A DNA stretch of 9,101 bases from Fidelibacterota bacterium (GTDB taxonomy: Bacteria; Fidelibacterota; UBA2242; JAFGTP01), in contig JAOZSG010000125.1 of assembly GCA_029939785.1 (NCBI GenBank), positions 1 to 9,101 on the forward strand, read 5' to 3'. The position numbers were made by a program, and so were the translations under genes. Positions within the stretch are counted from its first letter, which is position 1. Each line of letters starts with the position of its first letter. Shown here piece after piece: positions 1 through 7,218 of the stretch. A model generated the notes under the pieces. That model was not told where the DNA came from. It worked only from the letters and a program-made list of their open reading frames with translations, and ran no database searches.

Positions 1-281
1 CGATGATGTATCGTTTCAATCAGTTTTTGTAAAAAAAGAATTTTTGCATAATGTATCTAAAACAAATTCATAATCATCTGACTTCGTTGTCATTTATTGG
101 TTAATTGCTATTTATCCAATTTTTTTTATAACAATATAGTACTACGATAATCATTAGTTCCAAATCTAAGATAATTGATTACGCCAAATCATAAAGTTTT
201 AATTACAGAAAATAAGGTTATAAGAAAATCTATACAAATCAGTTCAATCCGTGTTCTATTTCTGTGACATTATTAACAATA
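1..281. other. AT-rich non-coding region with possible decayed repeat
   Basis: No convincing gene is seen here. The longest minus-strand reading frame that begins with ATG near the left edge (16-93) has only 25 codons and no Shine-Dalgarno site. The right part, about 226-262, contains AATC-type units spaced about 10 bases apart (226-230, 236-240, 245-249) ending in AATCCGTGTTC. This resembles the degenerate ATCCGTG/CACGGAT repeats found between genes in many bacteria. The stretch lies downstream of the minus-strand serine hydrolase, but no GC-rich hairpin followed by a T tract is visible, so no terminator is called. Confidence 0.4.
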
Positions 282-1487
282 TTATTCTGTTATAATACTA
301 CTCGCAACAACATTAGCAATTTTTCCTCTTAATGATATTACATTGCCACCCTTAATATGCACTCTATTTGCTAATAGAATGATAAATGTTTCTGTTTCTT
401 TGTCGATACATAATGAAGTTCCGGTAAACCCTGTGTGTCCAAATGATTCCAATGGGAAAATATCACCAAGATTTGAGGAATAAGCTGATGAAACATCCCA
501 CCCCAAACTTCTGCCACTAAACGCTGTTTTGGGATAAAGTGATGTCCATTTATCAACAGTTAGTGGAGACAAAATTCGAGTGCCATCATATATTCCACCG
601 TTTAATATCATCTGTGCAAATATTGCCAAATCATCAATATTTGTGAATACTCCTGCATTTCCTGATTTTCCATCCATTAGCTGAGCAAGAGGATCATGAA
701 CAATTCCACGTAAAGTATATGTATCAAAAACTTCTGTTGCAGCAATTTTTGTTACATATTTTTTTTTCGGACAATAAAATGTATTATTCATATTAAGGGG
801 TTTGAAAATTCTTTGTTTTGAGAATTCATCGATACTTAATCCCGATACTCTTTTTACAATTTCAGCAAGAGTAATAAATCCCAAACAACTATATTCGAAA
901 TGTTCTCCGGCATCATGAGTTTTTTTAATAGTTGCAATTTTCTGTATTACTTTGTCAGGACACGGTTTCCCAAATTGTTTTTCCAAATCTGCAGCTGGTG
1001 TGTATGAAGGTAAACCTGAAGTATGAGTTAACAAATGATAAATTCTAATTGATTTTCCTTCTTCGCCATCTTTGAAAAAGTTTGTATATTCCGGGATATA
1101 TTTTGATACTTTATCGACTAATCGAATTTTACCGTCCTCTATTAATTTCATGATGGATGTTGAAGTACCAACAGGTTTTGATACTGATGCAATATCAAAT
1201 ATGGTCTCAGGTGACATTACTTCTTTTTTGGGGACGATTTGCTTATAGCCATAAGCTTTTCTGTGAATTATTTTTCCTTTTCTGGCAACAAGAATAGTTG
1301 CACCAGGAGTTTCGCCATTTTTAATAGATTCATTTATTAAGTTATCTATCTTTTTATTAATATCATTCATTACACCAACAGATTCTGGTTTTGCTGTTTG
1401 CAGTTTCCGGATTTCAGGAAAATTTGAAGCATACAAATATGTTGATAATAAAAAAACAAGATAAATGAGAGTGATCTTTTTAACCAT
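282..1487 (-). CDS. Exported serine hydrolase, beta-lactamase / class C PBP family
   Basis: This 401-residue protein has a typical N-terminal signal peptide: positive MVKK, a hydrophobic stretch to about residue 19, and a likely cleavage after Ala20 (YLYA). There is no lipobox cysteine, so it is probably periplasmic or secreted rather than a lipoprotein. The catalytic SxxK motif is SVSK at 101-104, within a segment typical of the family. HLLTHTSGLP at 151-160 and the HTG triad at 351-353 (in place of KTG) also fit. The middle motif is YSC at 199-201, where class C enzymes have Tyr-x-Asn; the tyrosine is kept. The fold is shared by beta-lactamases, D-amino-acid peptidases and esterases, so the substrate cannot be read from sequence; a cell-wall peptide or ester is most likely. 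The start is supported by AAAAGGA six bases upstream (complement of 1494-1500). The gene is divergent from the propionate operon and shows no functional link to it. Confidence 0.9.
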   Translation of the reverse strand: MVKKITLIYLVFLLSTYLYASNFPEIRKLQTAKPESVGVMNDINKKIDNLINESIKNGETPGATILVARKGKIIHRKAYGYKQIVPKKEVMSPETIFDIASVSKPVGTSTSIMKLIEDGKIRLVDKVSKYIPEYTNFFKDGEEGKSIRIYHLLTHTSGLPSYTPAADLEKQFGKPCPDKVIQKIATIKKTHDAGEHFEYSCLGFITLAEIVKRVSGLSIDEFSKQRIFKPLNMNNTFYCPKKKYVTKIAATEVFDTYTLRGIVHDPLAQLMDGKSGNAGVFTNIDDLAIFAQMILNGGIYDGTRILSPLTVDKWTSLYPKTAFSGRSLGWDVSSAYSSNLGDIFPLESFGHTGFTGTSLCIDKETETFIILLANRVHIKGGNVISLRGKIANVVASSIITE

Positions 1488-1504
1488 TTTACATCCTTTT
1501 CCAA

Positions 1505-1537
1505 ATTATATAATATTGATTCTAAACATTAAGACAA
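1505..1537 (-). promoter_or_regulatory. Possible sigma-70-like promoter for the serine hydrolase gene
   Basis: On the minus strand, TTGTCT (complement of 1532-1537) is followed after 16 bases by TATTAT (complement of 1510-1515), with a second TATAAT-like box overlapping at 1505-1510. It would give a very short leader that carries the AAAAGGA ribosome binding site. The region is so AT-rich that chance matches are expected, so this is only a candidate. Confidence 0.25.
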
Positions 1538-1685
1538 GATAAACAATTAATATAAATATATCCATTTTATTTTTAATTAATAAATAGATAATTTGATACC
1601 AAATATTTGTTTGTTAGTATGTTAAGATTAGCCTCTTTATACAATATAAAATAATCATTAATTTAATTACATTGTTGTTAGCAAG

Positions 1686-1702
1686 TGGCACGTCTTTTGT
1701 TT
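1686..1702 (+). promoter_or_regulatory. Sigma-54 (RpoN)-type promoter of the methylmalonyl-CoA operon
   Basis: The sequence TGGCACG (1686-1692), then four bases, then TTGTTT (1697-1702) matches the known RpoN consensus TGGCACG-N4-TTGCW with exact spacing. The -24 element is perfect; the only departure is T for C at the -12 position (1700). The predicted start is near 1712, giving a leader of about 45 bases that ends in the AAAGGAG ribosome binding site. Such promoters need an AAA+ activator binding upstream. A perfect 10-base palindrome CAAATATTTG (1600-1609) lies about 105 bases before the predicted start, and an IHF-like site with one mismatch lies at 1653-1665. Both are speculative in such AT-rich DNA. 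Confidence 0.5.
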
Positions 1703-1756
1703 ATTCGGCATGGGAGATTTTTGTGAAAGATATATTGAAATAAAGGAGTTTAACAA

Positions 1757-3427
1757 ATGCCTGATAATAGAGATTTAATAAAACAAAAAAAAACATGGGA
1801 ATCGACAACTGTAAAAAAGGTTACTGATAGGTTTCCGGAACGCAATGAAAATTTTACTACAGGTTCATGGCTTCCTTTAAATCGATTAGGAATTCCAAAT
1901 TATGAAGATAAAACCTATATGGACAAATCAGGATTTCCAGGTGAATATCCATATACACGTGGTGTTCAACCCACAATGTATAGAGGACGACTTTGGACTA
2001 TGCGTCAATATGCAGGTTTTGGAACAGCAGAAGAATCCAATGAAAGATATAAATATCTATTAAATCAAGGTCAGACCGGACTTTCAGTTGCTTTTGATTT
2101 ACCAACTCAGATTGGATATGATTCAAGTGATCAAATGAGTATAGGGGAAGTTGGGAAAGTTGGTGTTGCTATTGATTCTCTAAAGGATATGGAAATATTA
2201 TTTGGTGGAATTCCTTTGGATAAAGTATCGACTTCAATGACAATTAACGCTCCTGCATCTGTATTATTGGCTTTTTATATTGCTGTAGCTGAAAAACAAG
2301 GCGTAACAAAAAATCAATTGACTGGAACTATTCAAAATGATATTTTAAAGGAATATATAGCCAGGGGAACTTACATTTTTCCACCTACTCCATCACTTCG
2401 ATTAATTACTAATATTTTTGATTATTGCTCCAAAGAAGTTCCAAAGTGGAATACAATAAGTATTTCCGGCTATCATATTCGTGAAGCAGGATCGACTGCG
2501 GCTCAGGAAGTTGCTTTCACAATAGCAGATGGAATAGAATATGTTAAAGCGGCACTTGATACCGGAATGGATGTAGATGTTTTTGCAAAAAGACTTTCAT
2601 TCTTTTTTAATTCACATAATGATCTTCTAGAAGAAATTGCAAAATTTCGAGCAGCAAGAAGAATATGGGCAAAAATTATGAAGGAAAGATTCAAGGCAAA
2701 AAGTCCAAACTCCATGAAACTTCGTTTTCATACTCAAACAGGTGGAAGTACACTCACTGCTCAACAACCGGATAACAATATTGTAAGAGTTACAATTCAG
2801 ACTCTTGCTGCTATTTTTGGCGGAACACAGAGTTTGCATACCAATTCACGGGATGAAGCTTTAGGACTTCCGACTGAAAAGTCAGTTCAGGTAGCCCTCA
2901 GAACTCAACAAATTGTAGCTCATGAGTCAGGAGTTGCAAATACTATTGATCCTTTTGCGGGTTCATATATAGTAGAAGAATTAACAGATAAAATTGAACA
3001 AGAAGTAATGGAGTATATTACAAAGATTGATGATATTGGCGGTATGGTAAAAGCAATTGAAAAAGGATTTATCCAAAAACAGATTCAGGATTCTGCATAT
3101 AAATATCAGAAAGAAATAGAAAGAGCAGAAAGAGTAATAGTAGGTGTGAATAAATTTACTGCGAAAGAAGAACAACCTAACGATATACTTGAAGTCAATC
3201 CAAAATTGCGTGAAGTCCAAATTCAAAGAATAAATGAAGTCAAGGAAAACAGAAGTAATGAATCTGTGCAGAAAAAATTAATAGCATTGAAAAAAGCGGC
3301 GTCAACAACTGATAATAATTTAATGCCATTAATTTTAGATGCAGTTAGAGAATATGCAACACTCGGTGAGATTTGTAATGTTCTCCGTAAAGAATTTGGT
3401 GAATATAAAGAATCAATTGTATTATAA
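1757..3427 (+). CDS. Methylmalonyl-CoA mutase, catalytic (alpha/N-terminal) chain
   Basis: Adenosylcobalamin-dependent isomerisation of succinyl-CoA and (R)-methylmalonyl-CoA is the inferred reaction. The 556 residues cover the substrate-binding TIM barrel and linker of the family but lack the B12-binding domain, which is encoded by the next gene. By comparison with the Propionibacterium shermanii enzyme, with a constant offset of four, the key residues are present: Tyr85 (Y89) in MRQYAGF, Gln193 (Q197) in TIQND, Arg203 (R207) in IARG, and His240 (H244) in SISGYH. Tyr89 and Arg207 contact the substrate carboxylate; isobutyryl-CoA mutases replace both, so methylmalonyl-CoA specificity is favoured. 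FHTQTGGSTL (324-333) is the usual barrel signature. An AAAGGAG site at 1742-1748, eight bases upstream, fixes the start. It is the first gene of the operon, followed at 20 bases by its small subunit. A run of nine A residues sits in codons 10-13, but the frame is intact. Confidence 0.96.
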   Translation: MPDNRDLIKQKKTWESTTVKKVTDRFPERNENFTTGSWLPLNRLGIPNYEDKTYMDKSGFPGEYPYTRGVQPTMYRGRLWTMRQYAGFGTAEESNERYKYLLNQGQTGLSVAFDLPTQIGYDSSDQMSIGEVGKVGVAIDSLKDMEILFGGIPLDKVSTSMTINAPASVLLAFYIAVAEKQGVTKNQLTGTIQNDILKEYIARGTYIFPPTPSLRLITNIFDYCSKEVPKWNTISISGYHIREAGSTAAQEVAFTIADGIEYVKAALDTGMDVDVFAKRLSFFFNSHNDLLEEIAKFRAARRIWAKIMKERFKAKSPNSMKLRFHTQTGGSTLTAQQPDNNIVRVTIQTLAAIFGGTQSLHTNSRDEALGLPTEKSVQVALRTQQIVAHESGVANTIDPFAGSYIVEELTDKIEQEVMEYITKIDDIGGMVKAIEKGFIQKQIQDSAYKYQKEIERAERVIVGVNKFTAKEEQPNDILEVNPKLREVQIQRINEVKENRSNESVQKKLIALKKAASTTDNNLMPLILDAVREYATLGEICNVLRKEFGEYKESIVL

Positions 3428-3447
3428 TCCCAGTAGGAGTATTAATA

Positions 3448-3834
3448 ATGACAAAAAAAGTTAGAGTATTAATTGCAAAACCTGGTTTAGATGGACATGA
3501 CAGGGGAGCAAAATATATAGCCAGAGCATTAAAAGATGCCGGTTATGAAGTAATTTACACTGGTCTCAGACAAACTCCGGATAGTATTGTAGCAACGGCA
3601 ATACAGGAAGATGTAAATTTTGTCGGTCTAAGTTTATTATCAGGTGCTCATAAAGAACTGTTTCCCAAAATAGTTGAATTACTAAAGGAAAATAAAGCAG
3701 ATGACATTATCGTCTTTGGTGGTGGTGTTATTCCTGATCGTGATATCTCATTTTTAAAAGACAATGGTGTGAAAGCAGTCTTTACACCGGGAACACCTAT
3801 TGCTGATGTAATAAGTTTTATTGAAGCACAATAA
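3448..3834 (+). CDS. Methylmalonyl-CoA mutase, B12-binding (C-terminal) chain
   Basis: This 128-residue protein is a stand-alone cobalamin-binding Rossmann-like domain. The base-off/His-on signature DxHxxG is at 15-20 (DGHDRG), where His17 is the lower axial cobalt ligand. Lys11, Asp15 and His17 line up with K604, D608 and H610 of the P. shermanii mutase at one constant offset. The further motifs LSLLSGAH (61-68) and GGGVIPDRD (91-99) complete the cofactor pocket. It must pair with the catalytic chain encoded immediately upstream to form an active enzyme. Its length is normal for split mutases. A TAGGAG site (3434-3439) eight bases before ATG supports the start. It is followed after 15 bases by the GTPase gene. 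Confidence 0.96.
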   Translation: MTKKVRVLIAKPGLDGHDRGAKYIARALKDAGYEVIYTGLRQTPDSIVATAIQEDVNFVGLSLLSGAHKELFPKIVELLKENKADDIIVFGGGVIPDRDISFLKDNGVKAVFTPGTPIADVISFIEAQ

Positions 3835-3849
3835 GTAGGAAATGAATAG

Positions 3850-4791
3850 ATGGAACTTGTTGAGGAAATATTAAACGGAGATTTCCGGGCAATTGCAAAA
3901 GCTATCAGTATGATAGAAAATGATGGTTCAGAAAAAGAAGAACTCATTGATCGAATTTATCCCAAATGTGGTCGGGCAGTTGTCTGGGGAATTACGGGTC
4001 CTCCGGGTGCAGGGAAAAGCACTCTTGTTGATAAATTAATTGAACAGGAGAGAATAAATGGGAAAAAAATTGCAGTAATTGCTGTTGATCCGAGTTCTCC
4101 ATTTTCCGGAGGAGCAATTTTAGGTGACAGACTTCGTATGCAAGAACATGCAACTGATCCAGGAGTTTTCATTCGTTCTATGGCTTCGAGAGGACATCTT
4201 GGTGGTGTTGCAGGTGCAACTACTGATGCTGTAAAAGTATTTGATGCTGCAGGGTTTGATTTGATAATCATTGAATCAATTGGTGTTGGCCAGACTGAAA
4301 TCGAGATTATTGAAGTTTCTGATATTGTAATATTAGTTTTAGTCCCTGGAATGGGTGATGAGATTCAGGCTTTAAAAGCCGGTGTCATGGAAATAGGCGA
4401 TATTTATGTAATTAATAAAAAAGATCACGATGGTGCAGATAAATTGGAAGCAGAAGTTAATTATATGCTTAGTCTGAAAGAGGGAGATCAGACTAAAAAT
4501 CCGGTTTTATTAACTTCTGCTATACATAATGATGGAATTAAAAATCTAATTTCTGAAATACAAATTTATCTGAAAAATATACAAGAGAGTATGGAACTTC
4601 AGAAAAAAAGAAAAACCAGAATCAAACAGGAAATCAAACAAATTTTTTCAGGTAAAATTATGTATGAAATAAATAAAAAGATCAATACTGAAATAATGGA
4701 AGAATGGGCAGAAGCAATTTATAATGGTGATATCAGCCCCTATTCATTTATAAATAAAAAAGTCCAAACATTTTTAAAGGAGCAAAAATAA
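3850..4791 (+). CDS. meaB: MeaB/ArgK-type G3E GTPase, methylmalonyl-CoA mutase chaperone
   Basis: A 313-residue P-loop GTPase of the MeaB/MMAA family, which gates adenosylcobalamin delivery to methylmalonyl-CoA mutase and protects or reactivates the enzyme. Walker A is GPPGAGKST at 50-58. AVDPSSPFSGG (78-88) and GDRLRM (92-97) are family hallmarks. The Walker B/switch region is ESIGVGQTE at 142-150, a conservative variant of the usual ETVGVGQSE. PGMGDEIQALKAG (166-178) is the switch III segment, and NKKD (189-192) is the guanine-specificity motif. The C-terminal, lysine-rich helical part (about 240-313) corresponds to the dimerisation region. AGGA at 3837-3840 is the ribosome binding site. 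Its position right after the two mutase chains supports a MeaB role; older databases call such proteins ArgK or LAO transport kinase, which I consider wrong here. Confidence 0.94.
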   Translation: MELVEEILNGDFRAIAKAISMIENDGSEKEELIDRIYPKCGRAVVWGITGPPGAGKSTLVDKLIEQERINGKKIAVIAVDPSSPFSGGAILGDRLRMQEHATDPGVFIRSMASRGHLGGVAGATTDAVKVFDAAGFDLIIIESIGVGQTEIEIIEVSDIVILVLVPGMGDEIQALKAGVMEIGDIYVINKKDHDGADKLEAEVNYMLSLKEGDQTKNPVLLTSAIHNDGIKNLISEIQIYLKNIQESMELQKKRKTRIKQEIKQIFSGKIMYEINKKINTEIMEEWAEAIYNGDISPYSFINKKVQTFLKEQK

Positions 4792-5202
4792 ATGGTTAAT
4801 CAAATCAATCATATTGGGATAGCTGTAAAATCTCTGGAAGAACATATTCCCTTTTATCAGAATATTTTAAAATTCGAGTTAATTGGTAAAGAAGAAGTTA
4901 AAGAACAAAAAGTAAAAGTTGCAATATTTCAGATTGGTGAAGTTAAAATAGAATTACTTGAGCCAACTTCTCCTGACAGCCCAATTGCAAAATTTATCGA
5001 TAAAAAAGGTGAAGGTATGCATCATATTGCTTATCAGACTGATAATATTACGAAAGAAATCGAAGAAATTACTAATCAGGATATTAGAATGATTGATAAT
5101 AAACCACGTATTGGAGCACATGAAACTCAAATTGCTTTTATTCATCCGAAATCTTCCGGAAAAGTATTAACTGAATTATGTCAAATCAAAAAAAATAAAT
5201 AA
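4792..5202 (+). CDS. mce: Methylmalonyl-CoA epimerase
   Basis: A 136-residue glyoxalase/VOC-fold enzyme that interconverts (R)- and (S)-methylmalonyl-CoA, linking the mutase (R) to the decarboxylase (S). The two beta-alpha-beta modules are visible: NHIGIAV at 6-12 starts the first and GMHHIAYQTDN at 75-85 the second. The likely metal ligands are His7, Glu54 (KIELLEP), His78 and Glu128 (LTELCQ). KPRIGAHETQIAFIHPK (104-120) is the usual signature before the last ligand. Length is normal for the family. The ATG directly abuts the GTPase stop codon (TAA then ATG at 4792), and AAAGGAG at 4776-4782 lies inside the end of the GTPase gene, so the two are probably translationally coupled. Confidence 0.94.
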   Translation: MVNQINHIGIAVKSLEEHIPFYQNILKFELIGKEEVKEQKVKVAIFQIGEVKIELLEPTSPDSPIAKFIDKKGEGMHHIAYQTDNITKEIEEITNQDIRMIDNKPRIGAHETQIAFIHPKSSGKVLTELCQIKKNK

Positions 5203-5283
5203 TAAATAGGATAGTTATCAAAAAAAAAATTAAATTATCCGACGAATTATTTAAAACTTAATAATAGATTTTAAGGAGTTACA
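5203..5283 (+). other. Longest gap within the operon (81 bases)
   Basis: Between the epimerase and the decarboxylase alpha gene lies the only sizeable gap of the operon. It holds a run of ten A (5220-5229), flanked by a weak imperfect inverted repeat (GGATAGTT at 5209-5216 and AATTATCC at 5233-5240, 16-base loop), and AAGGAG at 5273-5278 as ribosome binding site for the next gene. The stem is too weak to call a terminator; the gap could hold a secondary promoter or a processing site, but none is clear. Confidence 0.3.
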
Positions 5284-6834
5284 ATGAGCAGGGAGCGAAA
5301 AATCCTTGAACTTAAGGAAAAGATAGAAAAGACAAAATTAGGTGGTGGTCAGGATAGAATAGACAAACAACATCTAAAAGGTAAATTAACAGCTAGAGAA
5401 AGAATAGATGTTCTTTTAGATAAAAATAGTTTTGAAGAATTTGATGCATTTAAAGTTCATAATTGTACAGATTTTGGAATGGAAAAGAAAAAAATCATGG
5501 GTGATGGTGTTGTAACCGGATATGGAACAATTCATGGTCGTCTTGTATTTGTTTATTCTTTTGATTTTACTGTTTTAGGTGGATCATTATCAAAAACTGT
5601 TGCTGAAAAAATTGTAAAAGCTCTTGAGATGGCAGAAAAAAATGGTGCTCCTGTAATTGGTATCAATGATTCAGGTGGAGCCAGAATTCAGGAAGGTGTA
5701 GATTCGCTTGCAGGCTATACAGATATTTTCATGAAAAATATTTTGGCTTCCGGTGTTATTCCTCAGATTAGTGCAATTGTCGGACCTTGTGCCGGTGGTG
5801 CAGTTTATTCACCTGCTTTAACAGATTTTATTTTTATGGTCAGAAAATCTGCATATATGTTTTTGACAGGACCGAGAATTGTAAAAACTGTAACTCATGA
5901 AGATGTGACTGCTGAAGAATTGGGTGGTGCTGATACTCATGCCACAAAAAGTGGTGTTACTCATTTTACTTATGACGATGAACAATCACTATTTGAAGGG
6001 ATTCGCGAACTTGTCAGCTATCTTCCCCAAAATAATCTGGAAGACCCTCCATCAATAATTTGTGAAGATCCGGTAAACAGAATTGATGAAGAATTGAATT
6101 ACATTGTTCCTGAAAATGCAAATAAACCCTATGACATGATCGAGATTATAAAAAAAGTTTTTGATAACGGTGAATTTTTTGAAGTACAATTAGATTATGC
6201 TAAAAACATTATTATTGGTTTTGGCAGATTAAATGGTAAACCGGTTGGTATAGTGGCAAATCAACCTAAACATATGGCTGGGGTACTTGATTGTAATTCA
6301 TCAAATAAGAGTGCCCGATTTGTGCGTTTTTGTGATGCATTTAATATTCCAATTATTACTTTTGAAGATGTTCCCGGATTTATGCCGGGTACTGCCCAGG
6401 AATTTGCCGGAATTATTAAAACCGGTGCAAAATTACTTTATGCTTATGGTGAAGCAACAGTACCAAAACTTACTGTAATAACCAGGAAAGCCTATGGTGG
6501 GGCATTTTGTGTAATGAACTCAAAAAATCTTCGAGGTGATATTGTCTATGCATGGCCATCAGCAGAGATTGCCGTAATGGGACCTAAGGGGGCAAGTGAG
6601 ATTATATTCTCCCGCGAAATTAAATCTGCTGACGATCCTGCACAAATGCATTTGGAAAAAATTGAGGAATACAGAGATAAATTTGCAAATCCTTATGTTG
6701 CTGCTTCCAAGGGTTTAGTGGATGAAGTGATTGAGCCAAAAGTAACCAGATATAAGCTGATTAAAGCTCTTGAAATGTTGTCAAATAAACGTGATGAAAA
6801 TCCACCCAAGAAACACGGAAATATACCGTTATAA
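5284..6834 (+). CDS. mmdA: Methylmalonyl-CoA decarboxylase alpha subunit (carboxyltransferase)
   Basis: A 516-residue acyl-CoA carboxyltransferase with two crotonase-like halves, as in MmdA (about 509 residues) and PccB. It moves the carboxyl group of (S)-methylmalonyl-CoA to biotin on the carrier subunit, leaving propionyl-CoA. The N half shows LTARERIDVLLD (35-46), DSGGARIQEG (129-138) and GPCAGGAVYSPA (167-178). The C half shows EDVPGFMPGTAQE (361-373), RKAYGGAF (401-408) and AWPSAEIAVMGPKGA (423-437). The glycine pairs in these motifs form the oxyanion holes. It is cytoplasmic but should dock on the membrane partners encoded next. From sequence alone it could be a propionyl-CoA carboxylase beta chain; the adjacent sodium-pump subunits and the lack of a biotin carboxylase decide for decarboxylase. 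AAGGAG lies five bases before ATG. Confidence 0.92.
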   Translation: MSRERKILELKEKIEKTKLGGGQDRIDKQHLKGKLTARERIDVLLDKNSFEEFDAFKVHNCTDFGMEKKKIMGDGVVTGYGTIHGRLVFVYSFDFTVLGGSLSKTVAEKIVKALEMAEKNGAPVIGINDSGGARIQEGVDSLAGYTDIFMKNILASGVIPQISAIVGPCAGGAVYSPALTDFIFMVRKSAYMFLTGPRIVKTVTHEDVTAEELGGADTHATKSGVTHFTYDDEQSLFEGIRELVSYLPQNNLEDPPSIICEDPVNRIDEELNYIVPENANKPYDMIEIIKKVFDNGEFFEVQLDYAKNIIIGFGRLNGKPVGIVANQPKHMAGVLDCNSSNKSARFVRFCDAFNIPIITFEDVPGFMPGTAQEFAGIIKTGAKLLYAYGEATVPKLTVITRKAYGGAFCVMNSKNLRGDIVYAWPSAEIAVMGPKGASEIIFSREIKSADDPAQMHLEKIEEYRDKFANPYVAASKGLVDEVIEPKVTRYKLIKALEMLSNKRDENPPKKHGNIPL

Positions 6835-6845
6835 AAGGAGATTCC

Positions 6846-7214
6846 ATGGTTCAGAATATTTTGGAAAATAACGGTTTTAATATAGCATTAAGTGGAATCC
6901 TGGTAGTTTTTGCAGGTTTGATTATTATTTCACTGACAATCTATCTTTTTAATTTAATTTTTGCGACAATCGAAAAAACAAAAAACAAAAAAGTCAATAT
7001 AACATCAGCAAAAACAGAAGTTATCAATGAATTCTCCAAAGAAATAAAAACTATTCCGGAAGATGAATTGGTTGCTATTGCTGTTGCTGTAGAATGTTAT
7101 AGAAAAATACATTTCGAAATAATGCAAAATGAAATTACTTTTACCCAGGGAAATGTTCAAAACACTTGGAAATTGGATGGTAAATTTAAAAATAAACGCT
7201 CCAGAATGAGGTAA
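6846..7214 (+). CDS. mmdD: Methylmalonyl-CoA decarboxylase delta subunit (OadG/MmdD family)
   Basis: A small 122-residue membrane protein. One transmembrane helix spans about residues 13-39, followed by a charged, lysine-rich linker. Then comes the segment PEDELVAIAVAVECYR (71-86), typical of OadG-type subunits, which have a similar ELVA-rich helix. The C-terminus ends in a W-x-x-x-G motif and basic residues (WKLDGKFKNKRSR, 108-120), also typical of the family. In known decarboxylases this subunit anchors the carboxyltransferase and biotin carrier to the beta subunit. Family sequences are poorly conserved, so the call leans on position between alpha and biotin carrier genes. AAAAGGAG overlaps the mmdA stop and lies five bases before ATG. 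The next gene starts four bases after its stop codon. Confidence 0.85.
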   Translation: MVQNILENNGFNIALSGILVVFAGLIIISLTIYLFNLIFATIEKTKNKKVNITSAKTEVINEFSKEIKTIPEDELVAIAVAVECYRKIHFEIMQNEITFTQGNVQNTWKLDGKFKNKRSRMR

Positions 7215-7218
7215 AAAT

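Noticed and set aside
16..93. Short minus-strand ORF of 25 codons at the left edge
   Set aside because: It has a plausible-looking amino-acid composition but no Shine-Dalgarno site, is very short, and I do not recognise it; it may be a remnant or chance.
1488..1756. Possible cobalamin riboswitch ahead of the B12-dependent mutase
   Set aside because: I see no B12-box or the multi-helix GC-bearing core; the 269 bases are mostly A and T, and the only GTGGC stretch is explained by the sigma-54 -24 box.
1710..1778. 22-codon ORF in the leader overlapping the start of the mutase gene, as a possible leader peptide
   Set aside because: No ribosome binding site precedes its ATG, and it begins at the predicted transcript start, so translation is unlikely.
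1785..1793. Run of nine A in codons 10-13 of the mutase as a frameshift or phase-variation site
   Set aside because: The gene is intact; a -1 shift leads quickly to a stop, and A-runs are common in DNA of this composition.
2503..3226. Minus-strand ORFs inside the mutase gene
   Set aside because: They lie antisense to a clearly conserved coding sequence and have no recognisable domains or ribosome binding sites.
5209..5240. Inverted repeat between epimerase and mmdA as a terminator
   Set aside because: The eight-base stem is AT-rich with a G-T pair, the loop is long, and no T tract follows; read-through is expected.
5284..6834. Propionyl-CoA carboxylase beta chain as the product
   Set aside because: The protein family fits both, but the next three genes are sodium-pump decarboxylase subunits and no biotin carboxylase is present.
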